Positions 22,854 to 32,065 of a stretch of DNA of 64,000 nt are shown in pieces. The number at the start of each line of letters is the position of its first letter. Position 1 is the first letter of the stretch. Made by a program: the position numbers and the translations under genes. The notes beneath the pieces are model-generated. The model did no database searches and was not told where the DNA came from. It saw nothing but the letters and a program-made list of their open reading frames with translations. Source of the DNA: JACCVL01 sp963695375 (GTDB lineage Bacteria > Actinomycetota > Actinomycetes > Propionibacteriales > Nocardioidaceae); NCBI GenBank assembly GCA_963695375.1, contig OY968767.1, positions 2,046,001-2,110,000 on the forward strand, given 5' to 3'.

Positions 22854-25571
22854 GTGGCCGACCCGACCGCATCCGCACCGCAGCGCCTGCTGCTGCTCGA
22901 CGGGCACTCGCTGGCCTACCGGGCGTTCTTCGCCCTCCCGGTGGAGAACTTCTCCACGACCACCGGTCAGTCGACCAACGCGGTCTACGGCTTCACCTCG
23001 ATGCTGATCAACGTGCTGCGCGACGAGCAGCCGACCCACGTCGCGGTCGCCTTCGACGTGTCTCGGCAGACGTTCCGCCTGGAGCAGTACGCCGACTACA
23101 AGGCCAACCGCACGGCCTCCCCGCCGGAGTTCTCCGGCCAGGTCTCGCTGGTCAAGGAGGTGCTGGACGCGCTGCACGTCACCAGCGTCGAGCTGGCCGG
23201 CTACGAGGCGGACGACATCATCGCCACGTTGAGCAGCCAGGCCGAGCGGGTCGGCTGGGACGTGCTGATCTGCACCGGGGACCGGGACGCGCTGCAGCTG
23301 GTCTCGGACCGGGTGACCGTCCTCTACCCCCGCAAGGGCGTCTCCGACCTCGCCCGGATGACGCCGCAGGCGGTGCTGGACAAGTACGGCGTGTTGCCGA
23401 CCCGCTACCCCGACCTCGCGGCGCTCGTCGGTGAGAGCAGCGACAACCTGCCCGGCGTGCCGGGCGTCGGCCCCAAGACGGCGGCGAAGTGGATCGAGCG
23501 GTTCGGCGACCTCGACGGTCTGGTCCTGCACGTCGGCGAGGTCACCGGCAAGGCGGGCGACTCGCTGCGGGAGCGGCTGCCGGACGTCCAGCGCAACCGT
23601 CGGGTCAACGAGCTGGTCCGCGACCTCGACCTGCCGGTGCGGCCGGACGACCTGGCGATCCGGCCCTGGGACCGGGAGGCGGTGCACACCGTCTTCGACG
23701 GGCTGGAGTTCCGCGTCCTGCGGGACCGGCTGTTCGCGACGCTGTCGGCCGACGAGCCGGTCGCCGAGGACGCCGTCACCGTCGACGGCGCCGACCTCGC
23801 GCCCGGCGAGGTGGCCGGTTGGCTGGACCAGCACGCTCCCCCCGGAACGACGGCGGGGCTGCACCTCGTCGGCAGCTGGGGCGCCGGCGGTGGGCGGGTC
23901 GACGGGCTCGCTGTCGCCACGCCGGACGGCGCCGCCGGCTACCTCGACCTGACCGGTCCCGACGAGCTGGCCGGTGGCCTGCCGGCCGCCGACCAGGAGG
24001 TGCTGGCGGAGTGGCTCGCCGACCCGAAGCGGCTGAAGGTGCTGCACGACGCCAAGGGGCCGATGCTGGCCCTGGCGGCGCGTGGCTGGCGGCTCGACGG
24101 GGTGGCCTCCGACACCGCGCTGGCGGCCTACCTTGCCCGGCCCGACCAGCGCTCGTACGACCTGGCCGACCTGACCCTGCGCTACCTCAAGCGCGAGCTC
24201 GGCGACGCCGAGGAGAGCGCTGACCAGCTGGCGCTGGACCTGGACGCGGACGCCGCGGCGACGACGCACACCTCGGCGATGCTGCGCGCCCGGGCGGCGC
24301 TCGACCTCGCCGCCGCGCTGCAGGACGACCTGGAGCAGCGCGGCGGGAGCCGGCTGCTGGGCGAGGTGGAGCTGCCGCTGGTGGCGGTGCTCGCGGACAT
24401 GGAGCGGATCGGTGTCGCCGTCGACGACACGCACCTGGAGCTGCTCGAAGACGACTTCGCCACGCTGGTCCGGCAGGCGGCCGACGAGGCCTACGCCGTG
24501 ATCGGCAAGGAGATCAACCTCGGCTCGCCGAAGCAGCTGCAGGTGGTGCTCTTCGACGAGCTCGGCATGCCGAAGACGAAGCGCACGAAGACCGGCTGGA
24601 CCACCGACGCCGAGGCGTTGCAGCAGTTGCACGCCAAGACCGAGCACCCGTTCCTGCTGCACCTGCTGGCGCACCGCGACGCCAGCCGGCTGCGGTCCAC
24701 CGTCGAGGGGCTGCGCAAGACCGTGGCCGCGGACGGCCGCATCCACACCACGTTCAACCAGACCATCGCCGCGACCGGCCGGCTGAGCTCGACCGACCCC
24801 AACCTGCAGAACATCCCGATCCGCACGGAGTCCGGCCGTCGGATCCGGGCGGCGTTCGTGGTGGGTCAGGGCTACGAGTGTCTGCTGACCGCCGACTACA
24901 GCCAGATCGAGATGCGGATCATGGCCGACCTCTCCCAGGACGCCGACCTGATCGCCGCCTTCAAGTCCGGCGAGGACTTCCACGCCGCGACCGCCTCCGC
25001 CGTCTTCGCGGTGCCGCCCGAGGCCGTCACCGGCGCGATGCGCGCCAAGATCAAGGCGATGAACTACGGGCTCGCCTACGGCCTGTCCGCCTACGGGCTG
25101 TCCCAGCAGCTGAGCGTCGAGACGTCCGAGGCGCAGGCGCTGATGGACAACTACTTCCTCCGCTTCGGCGGGGTGCGCGACTACCTGCGCGGGGTCGTCG
25201 ACGAGGCTCGGCGCAGCGGCTTCACCGAGACGCTGATGGGGCGCCGGCGCTACCTGCCCGACCTCACCAGCGACAACCGGCAGCGCCGCGAGATGGCCGA
25301 GCGGATGGCGCTGAACGCACCGATCCAGGGATCGGCCGCCGACATCATCAAGGTGGCCATGCTGGGCGTGCACCAGGCACTGGAGGCGTCGGCGCTCGGC
25401 TCGCGACTGCTGCTTCAGGTGCACGACGAGCTGGTGCTCGAGGTGGCGCCGGGGGAGCGGGACGCGGTTGAGGGCCTGGTGCGCGCCCAGATGGCCGCCG
25501 CCTATGACCTGGCGGTCCCGCTCGACGTGTCGGTCGGCGTTGGCCACACCTGGCACGAGGCAGGTCACTGA
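22854..25571 (+). CDS. polA: DNA polymerase I
   Basis: 905 residues. N-terminal 5'-3' exonuclease (about 1-310): LLLLDGHSLAYRAFFAL, YEADDIIATLSSQA and the helix-hairpin-helix at LPGVPGVGPKTAAKWI. The middle 3'-5' exonuclease-like domain (about 320-480) lacks the usual DxE start motif, as in other actinobacterial enzymes, so proofreading is probably absent. Polymerase domain: motif A TADYSQIEMRIMA, motif B RAKIKAMNYGLAYGLSAYG, motif C LLQVHDELVLE. It fills gaps and removes RNA primers. GTG 22854 is set by the family N-terminus and by the -10 box just before it. Confidence 0.98.
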   Translation: MADPTASAPQRLLLLDGHSLAYRAFFALPVENFSTTTGQSTNAVYGFTSMLINVLRDEQPTHVAVAFDVSRQTFRLEQYADYKANRTASPPEFSGQVSLVKEVLDALHVTSVELAGYEADDIIATLSSQAERVGWDVLICTGDRDALQLVSDRVTVLYPRKGVSDLARMTPQAVLDKYGVLPTRYPDLAALVGESSDNLPGVPGVGPKTAAKWIERFGDLDGLVLHVGEVTGKAGDSLRERLPDVQRNRRVNELVRDLDLPVRPDDLAIRPWDREAVHTVFDGLEFRVLRDRLFATLSADEPVAEDAVTVDGADLAPGEVAGWLDQHAPPGTTAGLHLVGSWGAGGGRVDGLAVATPDGAAGYLDLTGPDELAGGLPAADQEVLAEWLADPKRLKVLHDAKGPMLALAARGWRLDGVASDTALAAYLARPDQRSYDLADLTLRYLKRELGDAEESADQLALDLDADAAATTHTSAMLRARAALDLAAALQDDLEQRGGSRLLGEVELPLVAVLADMERIGVAVDDTHLELLEDDFATLVRQAADEAYAVIGKEINLGSPKQLQVVLFDELGMPKTKRTKTGWTTDAEALQQLHAKTEHPFLLHLLAHRDASRLRSTVEGLRKTVAADGRIHTTFNQTIAATGRLSSTDPNLQNIPIRTESGRRIRAAFVVGQGYECLLTADYSQIEMRIMADLSQDADLIAAFKSGEDFHAATASAVFAVPPEAVTGAMRAKIKAMNYGLAYGLSAYGLSQQLSVETSEAQALMDNYFLRFGGVRDYLRGVVDEARRSGFTETLMGRRRYLPDLTSDNRQRREMAERMALNAPIQGSAADIIKVAMLGVHQALEASALGSRLLLQVHDELVLEVAPGERDAVEGLVRAQMAAAYDLAVPLDVSVGVGHTWHEAGH

Positions 25572-25596
25572 CGCGAGCGACGACCTCGCGGCCGGG

Positions 25597-27093
25597 TCAC
25601 CCCACCGGCTGGTAGGTGCACGCGCTGGCGTCGTCGGTCACGCCGCCGCCGCCGTTGCCACCGCCGCCGTTGCCGCCGCCGTTGCCGCCGCCCGTCGTGA
25701 CTCCGATCGCGCGCGCGACCACGCGCTGCACCCAGTCGTAGTCCGGAGCGTCCGGGGCGAAGTTGTCGCTGCGGGCGAACACCACGCTGCGCACCTTGGC
25801 GTCCTTGACCGCGAACGCCAGGTCCACGAAGGCGGGCAGCAGCTCGGACGGGATGTCGGTGCGCAGGATCTCCTTGCCTGCGTCGAGGATCTGCTCGTAG
25901 CGGGTGAGCAGGGTGACCGGGTTGGCGCGGTCGATCACCGCGTCGACGAGACAGCGCTGCCGGCGCATCCGGTCGTAGTCGTCGAGCCCGTAGCGACCGC
26001 GGGCGAACCACATCGCCTCGAACCCGTCCAGCCGCTGGTCCGGGCCCGGGTCCAGGTAGCCCTCCGGCTCGCGCAGGCCGGTCGCCCCACCGATCGGGAT
26101 CGGCTGGTTGATGTTGACGGTGACGCCGCCCATCGCGTCGATGAGCTGCACAAAGCCGGGGATGCTGACCAGGACGTAGTAGTCGACCGGGATGTCCAGG
26201 GCGCCGCTGACGGCGAGCTTCAGCGCGTCGGCGCCCTCGTTGTCGGTCTTGCCCAGCACACCGGGGTGCAGCTCCGGCACCAGCGGGTAGACCGCGTTGA
26301 GCATCCACTGCAGCGGGTCACCGGGGCCGGTGAAGCCGTTCGGGTAGAGCTTTGCGAGCTCAGTCCCCTTGGGGAAGGGGACCTCCTCCAGGTTGCGCGG
26401 CAGGCTGAACAGCACCGTGTCGCCGGACTCGACGTCGATGCTGGCGACCATGATCGAGTCGGTCCGCGTGCCCACCCGGTTGGGACCGGCGTCCCCGCCG
26501 AGGAGCAGCACGTTCACCCGGTCCTGGCCGAGCCACGGGTCGTCCTCGGTCACCTCGTCCGGTCTGGTCGCGCTGGCCGACTGGGACGACGACACGAAGA
26601 CGTCGCGGATGAAGTCCTGCTGGGCGGTGGCGTACCGGATCCCCAACGCGAACGGCGCGGCCAGCGCCGTGCACAGCACCATCGTGAACGCGGTGGCGCC
26701 GAGTCGCTGGCGGGTGCTGAGGTCGCGCGGCCGGGACAGGGCGTCGCTGGCCACCACGACCGCCGCCCAGATGACGAAGCCCACCACGAGCAGGACGGTG
26801 GTGAGGGTGAGCCAGCGCGACTGCACCAGCATCCGGACGAGCTCGGGGCGTCGCTCGAGCAGCAAGTAGCCGAGCAGGCCGACCGAGCCGAGGAAGCCCG
26901 TGAGCACGATCCCACCGAGCACCCGACGGCGCAGCAGCAGGAAGGCGCTGCCCGGCAGCAGCGCACCGAGGGTGGTGTGACCGAGCACGCCGGACAGCGA
27001 GCGCGCCCGCCTTGGACCGCTACGGCGGCGGGCGCCGGCTCGGTCCGCGCGCGGATCGCGCTCCGAGCCGCCTGCCGGCGAAGATGCGGTCAC
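25597..27093 (-). CDS. LytR-CpsA-Psr (LCP) family cell-wall glycopolymer ligase
   Basis: 498 residues. A basic cytoplasmic start (about 1-35), three to four membrane spans (about 40-160), then the LCP domain outside: VNVLLLGGDAGPNRVGTRTDSIMVASID, FSLPRNLEEVPFP, and the late Arg-rich FARGRYGLDDYDRMRRQRC. These hold the arginines and aspartates that grip the polyprenyl pyrophosphate. LCP enzymes attach teichoic acid-like or arabinogalactan polymers to peptidoglycan. A Gly/Asn-rich low-complexity stretch (GGGNGG repeats) sits near the C-terminus. It is convergent with polA with only 25 bases between. Confidence 0.9.
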   Translation of the reverse strand: MTASSPAGGSERDPRADRAGARRRSGPRRARSLSGVLGHTTLGALLPGSAFLLLRRRVLGGIVLTGFLGSVGLLGYLLLERRPELVRMLVQSRWLTLTTVLLVVGFVIWAAVVVASDALSRPRDLSTRQRLGATAFTMVLCTALAAPFALGIRYATAQQDFIRDVFVSSSQSASATRPDEVTEDDPWLGQDRVNVLLLGGDAGPNRVGTRTDSIMVASIDVESGDTVLFSLPRNLEEVPFPKGTELAKLYPNGFTGPGDPLQWMLNAVYPLVPELHPGVLGKTDNEGADALKLAVSGALDIPVDYYVLVSIPGFVQLIDAMGGVTVNINQPIPIGGATGLREPEGYLDPGPDQRLDGFEAMWFARGRYGLDDYDRMRRQRCLVDAVIDRANPVTLLTRYEQILDAGKEILRTDIPSELLPAFVDLAFAVKDAKVRSVVFARSDNFAPDAPDYDWVQRVVARAIGVTTGGGNGGGNGGGGNGGGGVTDDASACTYQPVG

Positions 27094-27219
27094 AGCGGAT
27101 CCTTCATGACGTGTTCGGGAGTGGGCGCCGGATCAAGTGTGCACGCTCGGTGGCATCGGGTGACTCAAGCCGGGCGGCGTCGGCGGGTGCTGCCGCTCCT
27201 GGCCCGGCGGCCACCCGCG

Positions 27220-27249
27220 TTGACCCTCGCGGGCGCGGCCCCGTAGTCT
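27220..27249 (+). promoter_or_regulatory. rpsA promoter
   Basis: TTGACC (27220-27225), an 18-bp spacer and TAGTCT (27244-27249) make the best two-box promoter in the window. It lies in the 311-bp gap between the divergent LCP and rpsA genes and gives rpsA a leader of about 150 nt. The leader may hold autoregulatory structure, as in other S1 genes, but I could not define a hairpin by eye. Confidence 0.6.
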
Positions 27250-27404
27250 GACAGACGCGCTGTGGCCTGCGCGACCTCAGACGGAGCAGGCCGTGCTCGC
27301 ACCGAGTCGATCGGATTCGCGCCCCGCGTGGAACCCCTCACCTCTTGCGGACCAGGGCCGCTGCGCGCCCAGCACGATTCCTGTCCCCGGAGACCATCCA
27401 CCCC

Positions 27405-28982
27405 ATGACGACGAGCAGCATCGAGGCACCCCCGGCCCCCAGCGGGTCCAAGGCCCCCCAGGTAGCGGTCAACGACATCGGCTCGGCCGAGGACTTCCTC
27501 GCCGCGATCGACGAGACCATCAAGTACTTCAACGACGGCGACATCGTCGACGGCACGATCGTCAAGGTCGACCGGGACGAGGTGCTCCTGGACATCGGCT
27601 ACAAGACCGAGGGCGTGATCCCCTCCCGGGAGCTGTCGATCAAGCACGACGTCGACCCGCACGAAGTCGTGGCGGTCGGTGACCTGGTCGAGGCCCTGGT
27701 CCTGCAGAAGGAGGACAAGGAGGGCCGGCTGATCCTGTCCAAGAAGCGCGCCCAGTACGAGCGCGCCTGGGGCACGATCGAGTCGATCAAGGAGGAGGAC
27801 GGGATCGTCACCGGCACCGTCATCGAGGTCGTCAAGGGTGGCCTCATCCTCGACATCGGGCTGCGTGGCTTCCTGCCCGCCTCGCTGGTCGAGATGCGCC
27901 GGGTCCGCGACCTCCAGCCGTACGTCGGCCGCGAGATCGAGGCCAAGATCATCGAGCTGGACAAGAACCGCAACAACGTCGTGCTCTCCCGCCGGGCGTG
28001 GCTGGAGCAGACCCAGAGCGAGGTCCGGCAGAACTTCCTCACCCAGCTGGGCAAGGGCCAGATCCGCAAGGGCGTGGTGTCCTCGATCGTCAACTTCGGG
28101 GCGTTCGTGGACCTCGGTGGCGTCGACGGCCTGGTGCACGTCTCCGAGCTGTCCTGGAAGCACATCGACCACCCGAGCGAGGTGGTGGAGGTCGGCCAGG
28201 AGGTCACCGTCGAGGTGCTGGACGTCGACATGGACCGCGAACGCGTCTCGCTGTCGCTGAAGGCCACCCAGGAGGACCCCTGGCAGCACTTCGCCCGCAC
28301 TCACCAGATCGGCCAGATCGTGCCCGGCAAGGTCACCAAGCTGGTGCCGTTCGGCTCGTTCGTCCGGGTCGAGGAGGGCATCGAGGGGCTGGTGCACATC
28401 TCCGAGCTCGCCGAGCGGCACGTGGAGATCCCCGAGCAGGTCGTGCAGGTCAACGACGCGGTGATGGTCAAGATCATCGACATCGACCTCGAGCGCCGGC
28501 GGATCTCGCTCTCGCTGAAGCAGGCCAACGAGAACGTCGCCGTCAGCGACGAGCAGTTCGACCCGTCGCTGTACGGCATGACCACCAGCTACGACGACCA
28601 GGGCAACTACATCTACCCCGAGGGGTTCGACCCCGAGACCGGCGAGTGGCTGCCCGGGCACGAGGACGCGCAGAAGCACTGGGAGGCGCAGTACGCCGAG
28701 GCGCACACCCGCTGGGAGGCGCACAAGCAGCAGATCGAGGACGCCAAGAAGGCCGACCTCGAGGCAGGCGACGTGGCCAACTACTCCACCGACACCGAGG
28801 CGGAGGCCGGCACGGAGACCGGGACCGAGGCCGGGACCGAGGCCGACGAGCCCGATGACGCCGAGGCCACGTCACCGGCTGCCCCTGCGGCGGCCGCGCC
28901 GGCGGCCAAGCCCGGCGGCGAGGGTGCGCTGGCCTCGGACGAGGCACTGCAGGCGCTGCGCGAGAAGCTCACCGGAGGCTGA
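27405..28982 (+). CDS. rpsA: 30S ribosomal protein S1
   Basis: 525 residues with four S1 RNA-binding repeats: from about residue 45 (GDIVDGTIVKVDRDEVLLDIGYKTEGVI), 130 (IVTGTVIEVVKGGLILDIGLRGFLP), 220 (IRKGVVSSIVNFGAFVDLGGVDGLVH) and 305 (IVPGKVTKLVPFGSFVRVEEGIEGLVH). A long acidic tail rich in Glu, Thr and Ala follows from about 400. S1 binds mRNA at the 30S platform. Start ATG 27405 is the family's MTTSS-type start with GGAGA upstream; the ATG-like start at 27345 would add a basic leader with no homology. A strong terminator follows the stop. Confidence 0.96.
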   Translation: MTTSSIEAPPAPSGSKAPQVAVNDIGSAEDFLAAIDETIKYFNDGDIVDGTIVKVDRDEVLLDIGYKTEGVIPSRELSIKHDVDPHEVVAVGDLVEALVLQKEDKEGRLILSKKRAQYERAWGTIESIKEEDGIVTGTVIEVVKGGLILDIGLRGFLPASLVEMRRVRDLQPYVGREIEAKIIELDKNRNNVVLSRRAWLEQTQSEVRQNFLTQLGKGQIRKGVVSSIVNFGAFVDLGGVDGLVHVSELSWKHIDHPSEVVEVGQEVTVEVLDVDMDRERVSLSLKATQEDPWQHFARTHQIGQIVPGKVTKLVPFGSFVRVEEGIEGLVHISELAERHVEIPEQVVQVNDAVMVKIIDIDLERRRISLSLKQANENVAVSDEQFDPSLYGMTTSYDDQGNYIYPEGFDPETGEWLPGHEDAQKHWEAQYAEAHTRWEAHKQQIEDAKKADLEAGDVANYSTDTEAEAGTETGTEAGTEADEPDDAEATSPAAPAAAAPAAKPGGEGALASDEALQALREKLTGG

Positions 28983-29005
28983 CCAGCCACCCCACAGGGG
29001 GACAG

Positions 29006-29062
29006 AAAAGGTCACGATCCGCGACTTTTGCAGCCTGCAGAAGTCGCGGATCGTGACCTTTT
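29006..29062. terminator. 28-bp inverted repeat downstream of rpsA
   Basis: Arms 29006-29033 and 29035-29062 pair over 28 bases with one T/C difference (a G-U pair in RNA on one strand) and a one-base spacer. The left arm begins AAAAGGTCACGATCCGCGAC and the right arm ends CGTGACCTTTT, so each strand has a short T run after the stem. It separates convergent rpsA and a small membrane-protein gene and should end both transcripts. The stem is far longer and less GC-rich than a usual terminator here, so it may also be a copy of a dispersed repeat. Confidence 0.75.
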
Positions 29063-29069
29063 GCTGGGG

Positions 29070-29243
29070 TCAGTAGGGGTAGCCGAGGCCCCGGTGCGAC
29101 GGCGCCGGGATCTCTTCGTACTCGTGGCTGCGGGGGGTGGGGCGGTGTCCGTAGCCGTCCGTCCGGAGCTCGTGCAGGAGCTCCCAGCCGGCCACGACCA
29201 CGACCCCGAGGGCGAGGATGAGGAGGAGCGCTAGAGTGGTCAT
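29070..29243 (-). CDS. small single-span membrane protein
   Basis: 57 residues: one hydrophobic segment (about 3-21, TLALLLILALGVVVVAGWE), then a polar tail rich in His, Pro and Tyr ending RGLGYPY. I do not recognise the family. On the minus strand GAGAAT stands seven bases before ATG 29243, matching the leaderless pattern of other genes here and supporting this start. It is divergent from the GlxA-type regulator. Confidence 0.6.
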   Translation of the reverse strand: MTTLALLLILALGVVVVAGWELLHELRTDGYGHRPTPRSHEYEEIPAPSHRGLGYPY

Positions 29244-29325
29244 GGCAGTTATTCTCTGATCCGCTACTTCCCGCCACCAGTGGCAGAGATGCCAGTGTGC
29301 ATTGATTTCCTGCCAAGGGTGCGCG

Positions 29326-30297
29326 ATGCTCGGGACCGTGATCACGAACGTGGCGGTGCTGGTCGGCGACGACGTGTCGCCCTTCGAGGTCGGCGTGGTC
29401 TGCGAGACGTTCGGCCAGGACCGGTCCGACGACGGTGTTCCGGTCGCCGACTTCGCTGTCTGCGCCGCCCGGCCGGGCCGGGTCCGGACCGACAGCGGGT
29501 TCGACCTGCACGTCGAGCACGACCTGCGGCGGGCCGACGCGGCGGACCTGCTCGTGGTGCCCGCAGTCCCAGGCGGCACCGCCGACGCCGACGCGCTGAG
29601 CCGGACGCTGCGGGCGGCGGTCGACCGTGGCGCGCGGGTGCTGTCGCTGTGTGTCGGGGCGTTCGTGCTCGGCGAGGCCGGCCTGCTCGACGGCCGTCGC
29701 TGCACGACGCACTGGCGGCACGCCGACCGGCTGGCCGCCCGGTTCCCGCGGGCGTACGTCGACCCCGACGTCCTCTACGTCGACGACGGGCCGATCGTGA
29801 CCAGCGCCGGCACCGCGGCCGCCATCGACGCCTGCCTGCACCTGGTCCGGGAGTCCTACGGTGCCGGCGCGGCGACCACCGTCGCCCGTCGGATGGTCGT
29901 CCCGCCGCACCGGGACGGCGGCCAGGCGCAGTTCATCCAGACCCCCGTCCCGACCAGCGACGTGGAGACGCTCGGTCCGGTGCTGGAGTGGGTCGTCGAG
30001 CACCTCGACGAGGATCTGCCGGTGTCCCGGCTCGCCGCCCGCGCCCGGCTGTCCGAGCGCACCTTCGCCCGCCGGTTCCGGGCCGAGACCGGGAGCACCC
30101 CGCACCAGTGGGTGACCGACCAGCGCATCCTGCTCGCCGAACGGCTGCTGGAGGCGAGTGACCTCCCGGTCGAGGCGGTGGCCCGGCGAGCCGGCTTCGG
30201 CACGGCTGCCGTGATGCGGCACCACTTCGCACAGGCCCGCGGCACGACACCGCAGCAGTACCGGCGGATGTTTCGCGGCGCGCTGGCCGTGGGCTGA
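29326..30297 (+). CDS. GlxA-family transcriptional regulator (DJ-1/PfpI plus AraC)
   Basis: 323 residues from ATG 29326, which has CCAAGGG eight bases ahead; ATG-like starts further up add unconserved residues. Residues about 1-175 are a class I amidotransferase-like (DJ-1/PfpI) domain: VGDDVSPFEVGVVCETF, LLVVPAVPGG, and the nucleophile-elbow cysteine in LSLCVGAFVLGEAGLLDG. Two AraC helix-turn-helix units follow (about 215-315): LAARARLSERTFARRFRAETG and VEAVARRAGFGTAAVMRHHFAQARG. Family members control catabolic or stress genes; the target is unknown. The last gene before coaE, with 27 bases between them. Confidence 0.9.
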   Translation: MLGTVITNVAVLVGDDVSPFEVGVVCETFGQDRSDDGVPVADFAVCAARPGRVRTDSGFDLHVEHDLRRADAADLLVVPAVPGGTADADALSRTLRAAVDRGARVLSLCVGAFVLGEAGLLDGRRCTTHWRHADRLAARFPRAYVDPDVLYVDDGPIVTSAGTAAAIDACLHLVRESYGAGAATTVARRMVVPPHRDGGQAQFIQTPVPTSDVETLGPVLEWVVEHLDEDLPVSRLAARARLSERTFARRFRAETGSTPHQWVTDQRILLAERLLEASDLPVEAVARRAGFGTAAVMRHHFAQARGTTPQQYRRMFRGALAVG

Positions 30298-30324
30298 CCG
30301 CCCGGCGTCTGGCACGCTGACGCC

Positions 30325-30930
30325 GTGCTGCGGGTGGGCCTGACCGGTGGGATCGGCTCCGGCAAGAGCGAGGTCAGCCGCCGGCTGGCCGCACACGGCG
30401 CGGTCGTCATCGACGCCGACCTGCTCGCCCGGGAGGCGGTCGAGGCCGGATCCGACGGGCTGGCCGAGGTGGTGGCCGTCTTCGGCGACGACGTGCTCGC
30501 CGCGGACGGGTCCCTCGACCGGGAGGCCCTCGGCCGGCGCGTCTTCGGCGACGAGGGTGCCCGCCGCCGGCTGGAGGCGGTGCTGCACCCCCGGGTACGG
30601 GCCCGGGCGCGGGACATCGAGCGGGTCACCGACCCCGACGCGGTCGTCGTCCACGACATCCCGCTGCTGGTGGAGACCGGTCAGCAGGGCGACTTCGACG
30701 TCGTCGTGGTCGTAGACGCTCCCGACGACGTCCGGCTGAGCCGGCTGGTGTCGGCGCGCGGCCTCGCGGCGGACGACGCCCGGTCGCGAATCAGCGCCCA
30801 GGCGTCCCGCGCCGACCGGCTCGCCGCCGCCGACGAGGTGGTGGACAACTCCGGACCGTTGGCCGCCCTGGACGCCCAGGTCGACGCCCTGTGGGACCGG
30901 CTGACCGCGGCCGCCGGCCTCGCCCGCTGA
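30325..30930 (+). CDS. coaE: dephospho-CoA kinase
   Basis: 201 residues, the short form without the C-terminal GrpB extension found in mycobacteria. P-loop GLTGGIGSGKSEVSRRLA at residues 5-22, then VVIDADLLAREAVE, RRLEAVLHPRVRARAR and VVHDIPLLVETGQQGDFDVVVVV. It phosphorylates dephospho-CoA in the last step of CoA synthesis. CACGCT ends six bases before GTG 30325, another possible leaderless start. Confidence 0.96.
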   Translation: MLRVGLTGGIGSGKSEVSRRLAAHGAVVIDADLLAREAVEAGSDGLAEVVAVFGDDVLAADGSLDREALGRRVFGDEGARRRLEAVLHPRVRARARDIERVTDPDAVVVHDIPLLVETGQQGDFDVVVVVDAPDDVRLSRLVSARGLAADDARSRISAQASRADRLAAADEVVDNSGPLAALDAQVDALWDRLTAAAGLAR

Positions 30931-30945
30931 TCCCGGGCGTCCGGG

Positions 30946-31920
30946 TCAGGCGGCGAGGTCCGGATCGGCGATCGCCCGCAGCCGGGCCAGGGCTTCCCGC
31001 TCCAGCTGCCGGACCCGCTCGGCCGAGATTCCGTGCCGCACCCCGATGTCTGCCAGCTTGTGGATCCGGCCGTCCACCAGCCCGAAGCGGGACCGGATGA
31101 TGTCCGCCTCGCGCTCGTCCAGTCGGTCGACCAGGGCCGTCAACCGGTCTCGGGACTCCCGGTCCAGCAGGGTCATGTCCGGTCCCGGCGCGCCCTCCCG
31201 GGCCACCAGGTCGCCGAGCGAGGTGTCGCCGTCGTCGTCCACCGGGGTGTCGAGGCTCACATGGTCACGACCCCAGCGGATCAGGTCGACGACCCGGCCG
31301 AGGTCCATCGCCAGCTCCGCGGCCAGCTCCTCGGCCTCCGGCTCGCGGCCGAGCTGACGCTCCAGCGTGCGCCGCGCGGCGCCGATCTGGTTCAGCTCCT
31401 CCACCACGTGCACCGGCAGCCGCACCACCCGGGCCTGCTGCGCCACGCCGCGCGTGATCGCCTGCCGGACCCACCAGGTCGCGTAGGTGGAGAACTTGTA
31501 GCCCTTGGCGTAGTCGAACTTCTCCACCGCGCGGATCAGGCCGGTGTTGCCCTCCTGGATCAGGTCCAGCATCGGCATCTGGTTGCGTCCGTACTTGCGG
31601 GCGATGGACACCACCAGCCGCAGGTTGGCGGTGGTGAACTGCTGCATCGCGCGGCGACCCTCGGCGGCCAGCCACTCCAGCTCGTCCTTCGTGGCCTGCT
31701 TGGGCGCCCCGCCGCGGCGGCGGCCGACCCGGCCCTCGGCGAGCAGCTGCTCGGCGAACAGGCCGGCCTCGATCGCCTTGCTCAGCTCGACCTCCATGGC
31801 GGCGTTCAGCAGCGGGGTGCGCGCGATCTCGTCGAGGTACATCCCGACGCTGTCCCTGCCGTCCACGCCGTCTCGCTCGCTCCGCGGCGTCCGGCCCCGC
31901 GTCGTAGTGGTCTGCGCCAC
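30946..31920 (-). CDS. group 2 sigma-70 factor, SigB-like
   Basis: 324 residues, close to mycobacterial SigB (323). Region 1.2 DSVGMYLDEIARTPLLNAAMEVEL (about 24), region 2 with NLRLVVSIARKYGRNQMPMLDLIQEGNTGLI and FSTYATWWVRQAI, region 3, and region 4 HGISAERVRQLEREALARLRA at the C-terminus. There is no lysine-rich N-terminal tail, unlike the primary sigma at 39.6-41.2 kb. It should direct stationary-phase or stress genes. GTG 31920 follows GGGAGAGGG; the frame back to 31968 lacks family residues. A 7-bp inverted repeat lies 37 bases upstream. Confidence 0.92.
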   Translation of the reverse strand: MAQTTTTRGRTPRSERDGVDGRDSVGMYLDEIARTPLLNAAMEVELSKAIEAGLFAEQLLAEGRVGRRRGGAPKQATKDELEWLAAEGRRAMQQFTTANLRLVVSIARKYGRNQMPMLDLIQEGNTGLIRAVEKFDYAKGYKFSTYATWWVRQAITRGVAQQARVVRLPVHVVEELNQIGAARRTLERQLGREPEAEELAAELAMDLGRVVDLIRWGRDHVSLDTPVDDDGDTSLGDLVAREGAPGPDMTLLDRESRDRLTALVDRLDEREADIIRSRFGLVDGRIHKLADIGVRHGISAERVRQLEREALARLRAIADPDLAA

Positions 31921-31956
31921 GCTGACAACCCTCTCCCTGGTCCGGTCTCTTCCACC

Positions 31957-31978
31957 CTGTGACAACACTTCGTCACAG
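31957..31978. promoter_or_regulatory. inverted repeat upstream of the SigB-like gene
   Basis: CTGTGAC-N8-GTCACAG is a perfect 7-bp inverted repeat, 37 bases upstream of GTG 31920, in the gap after oligopeptidase B. The spacing (TGTGA-N10-TCACA) is too wide for a CRP site. It could bind a dimeric repressor or activator; none is identified. Confidence 0.35.
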
Positions 31979-32065
31979 ACGCGGATTCCGGTTGGTCACC
32001 GTGATCGACCGCTCACCTGCTTGGACGAGCGAGGGCGCCGGAACGTTGCCGTTCTCAGCGAGTTC

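Noticed and set aside
22191..25568. Very long open frame opposite polA
   Set aside because: Antisense open frames of this kind are common in high-GC DNA; the product has no domain and polA is certain.
25640..25695. GCC-rich tandem repeat
   Set aside because: It encodes the Gly/Asn-rich tail of the LCP protein in frame.
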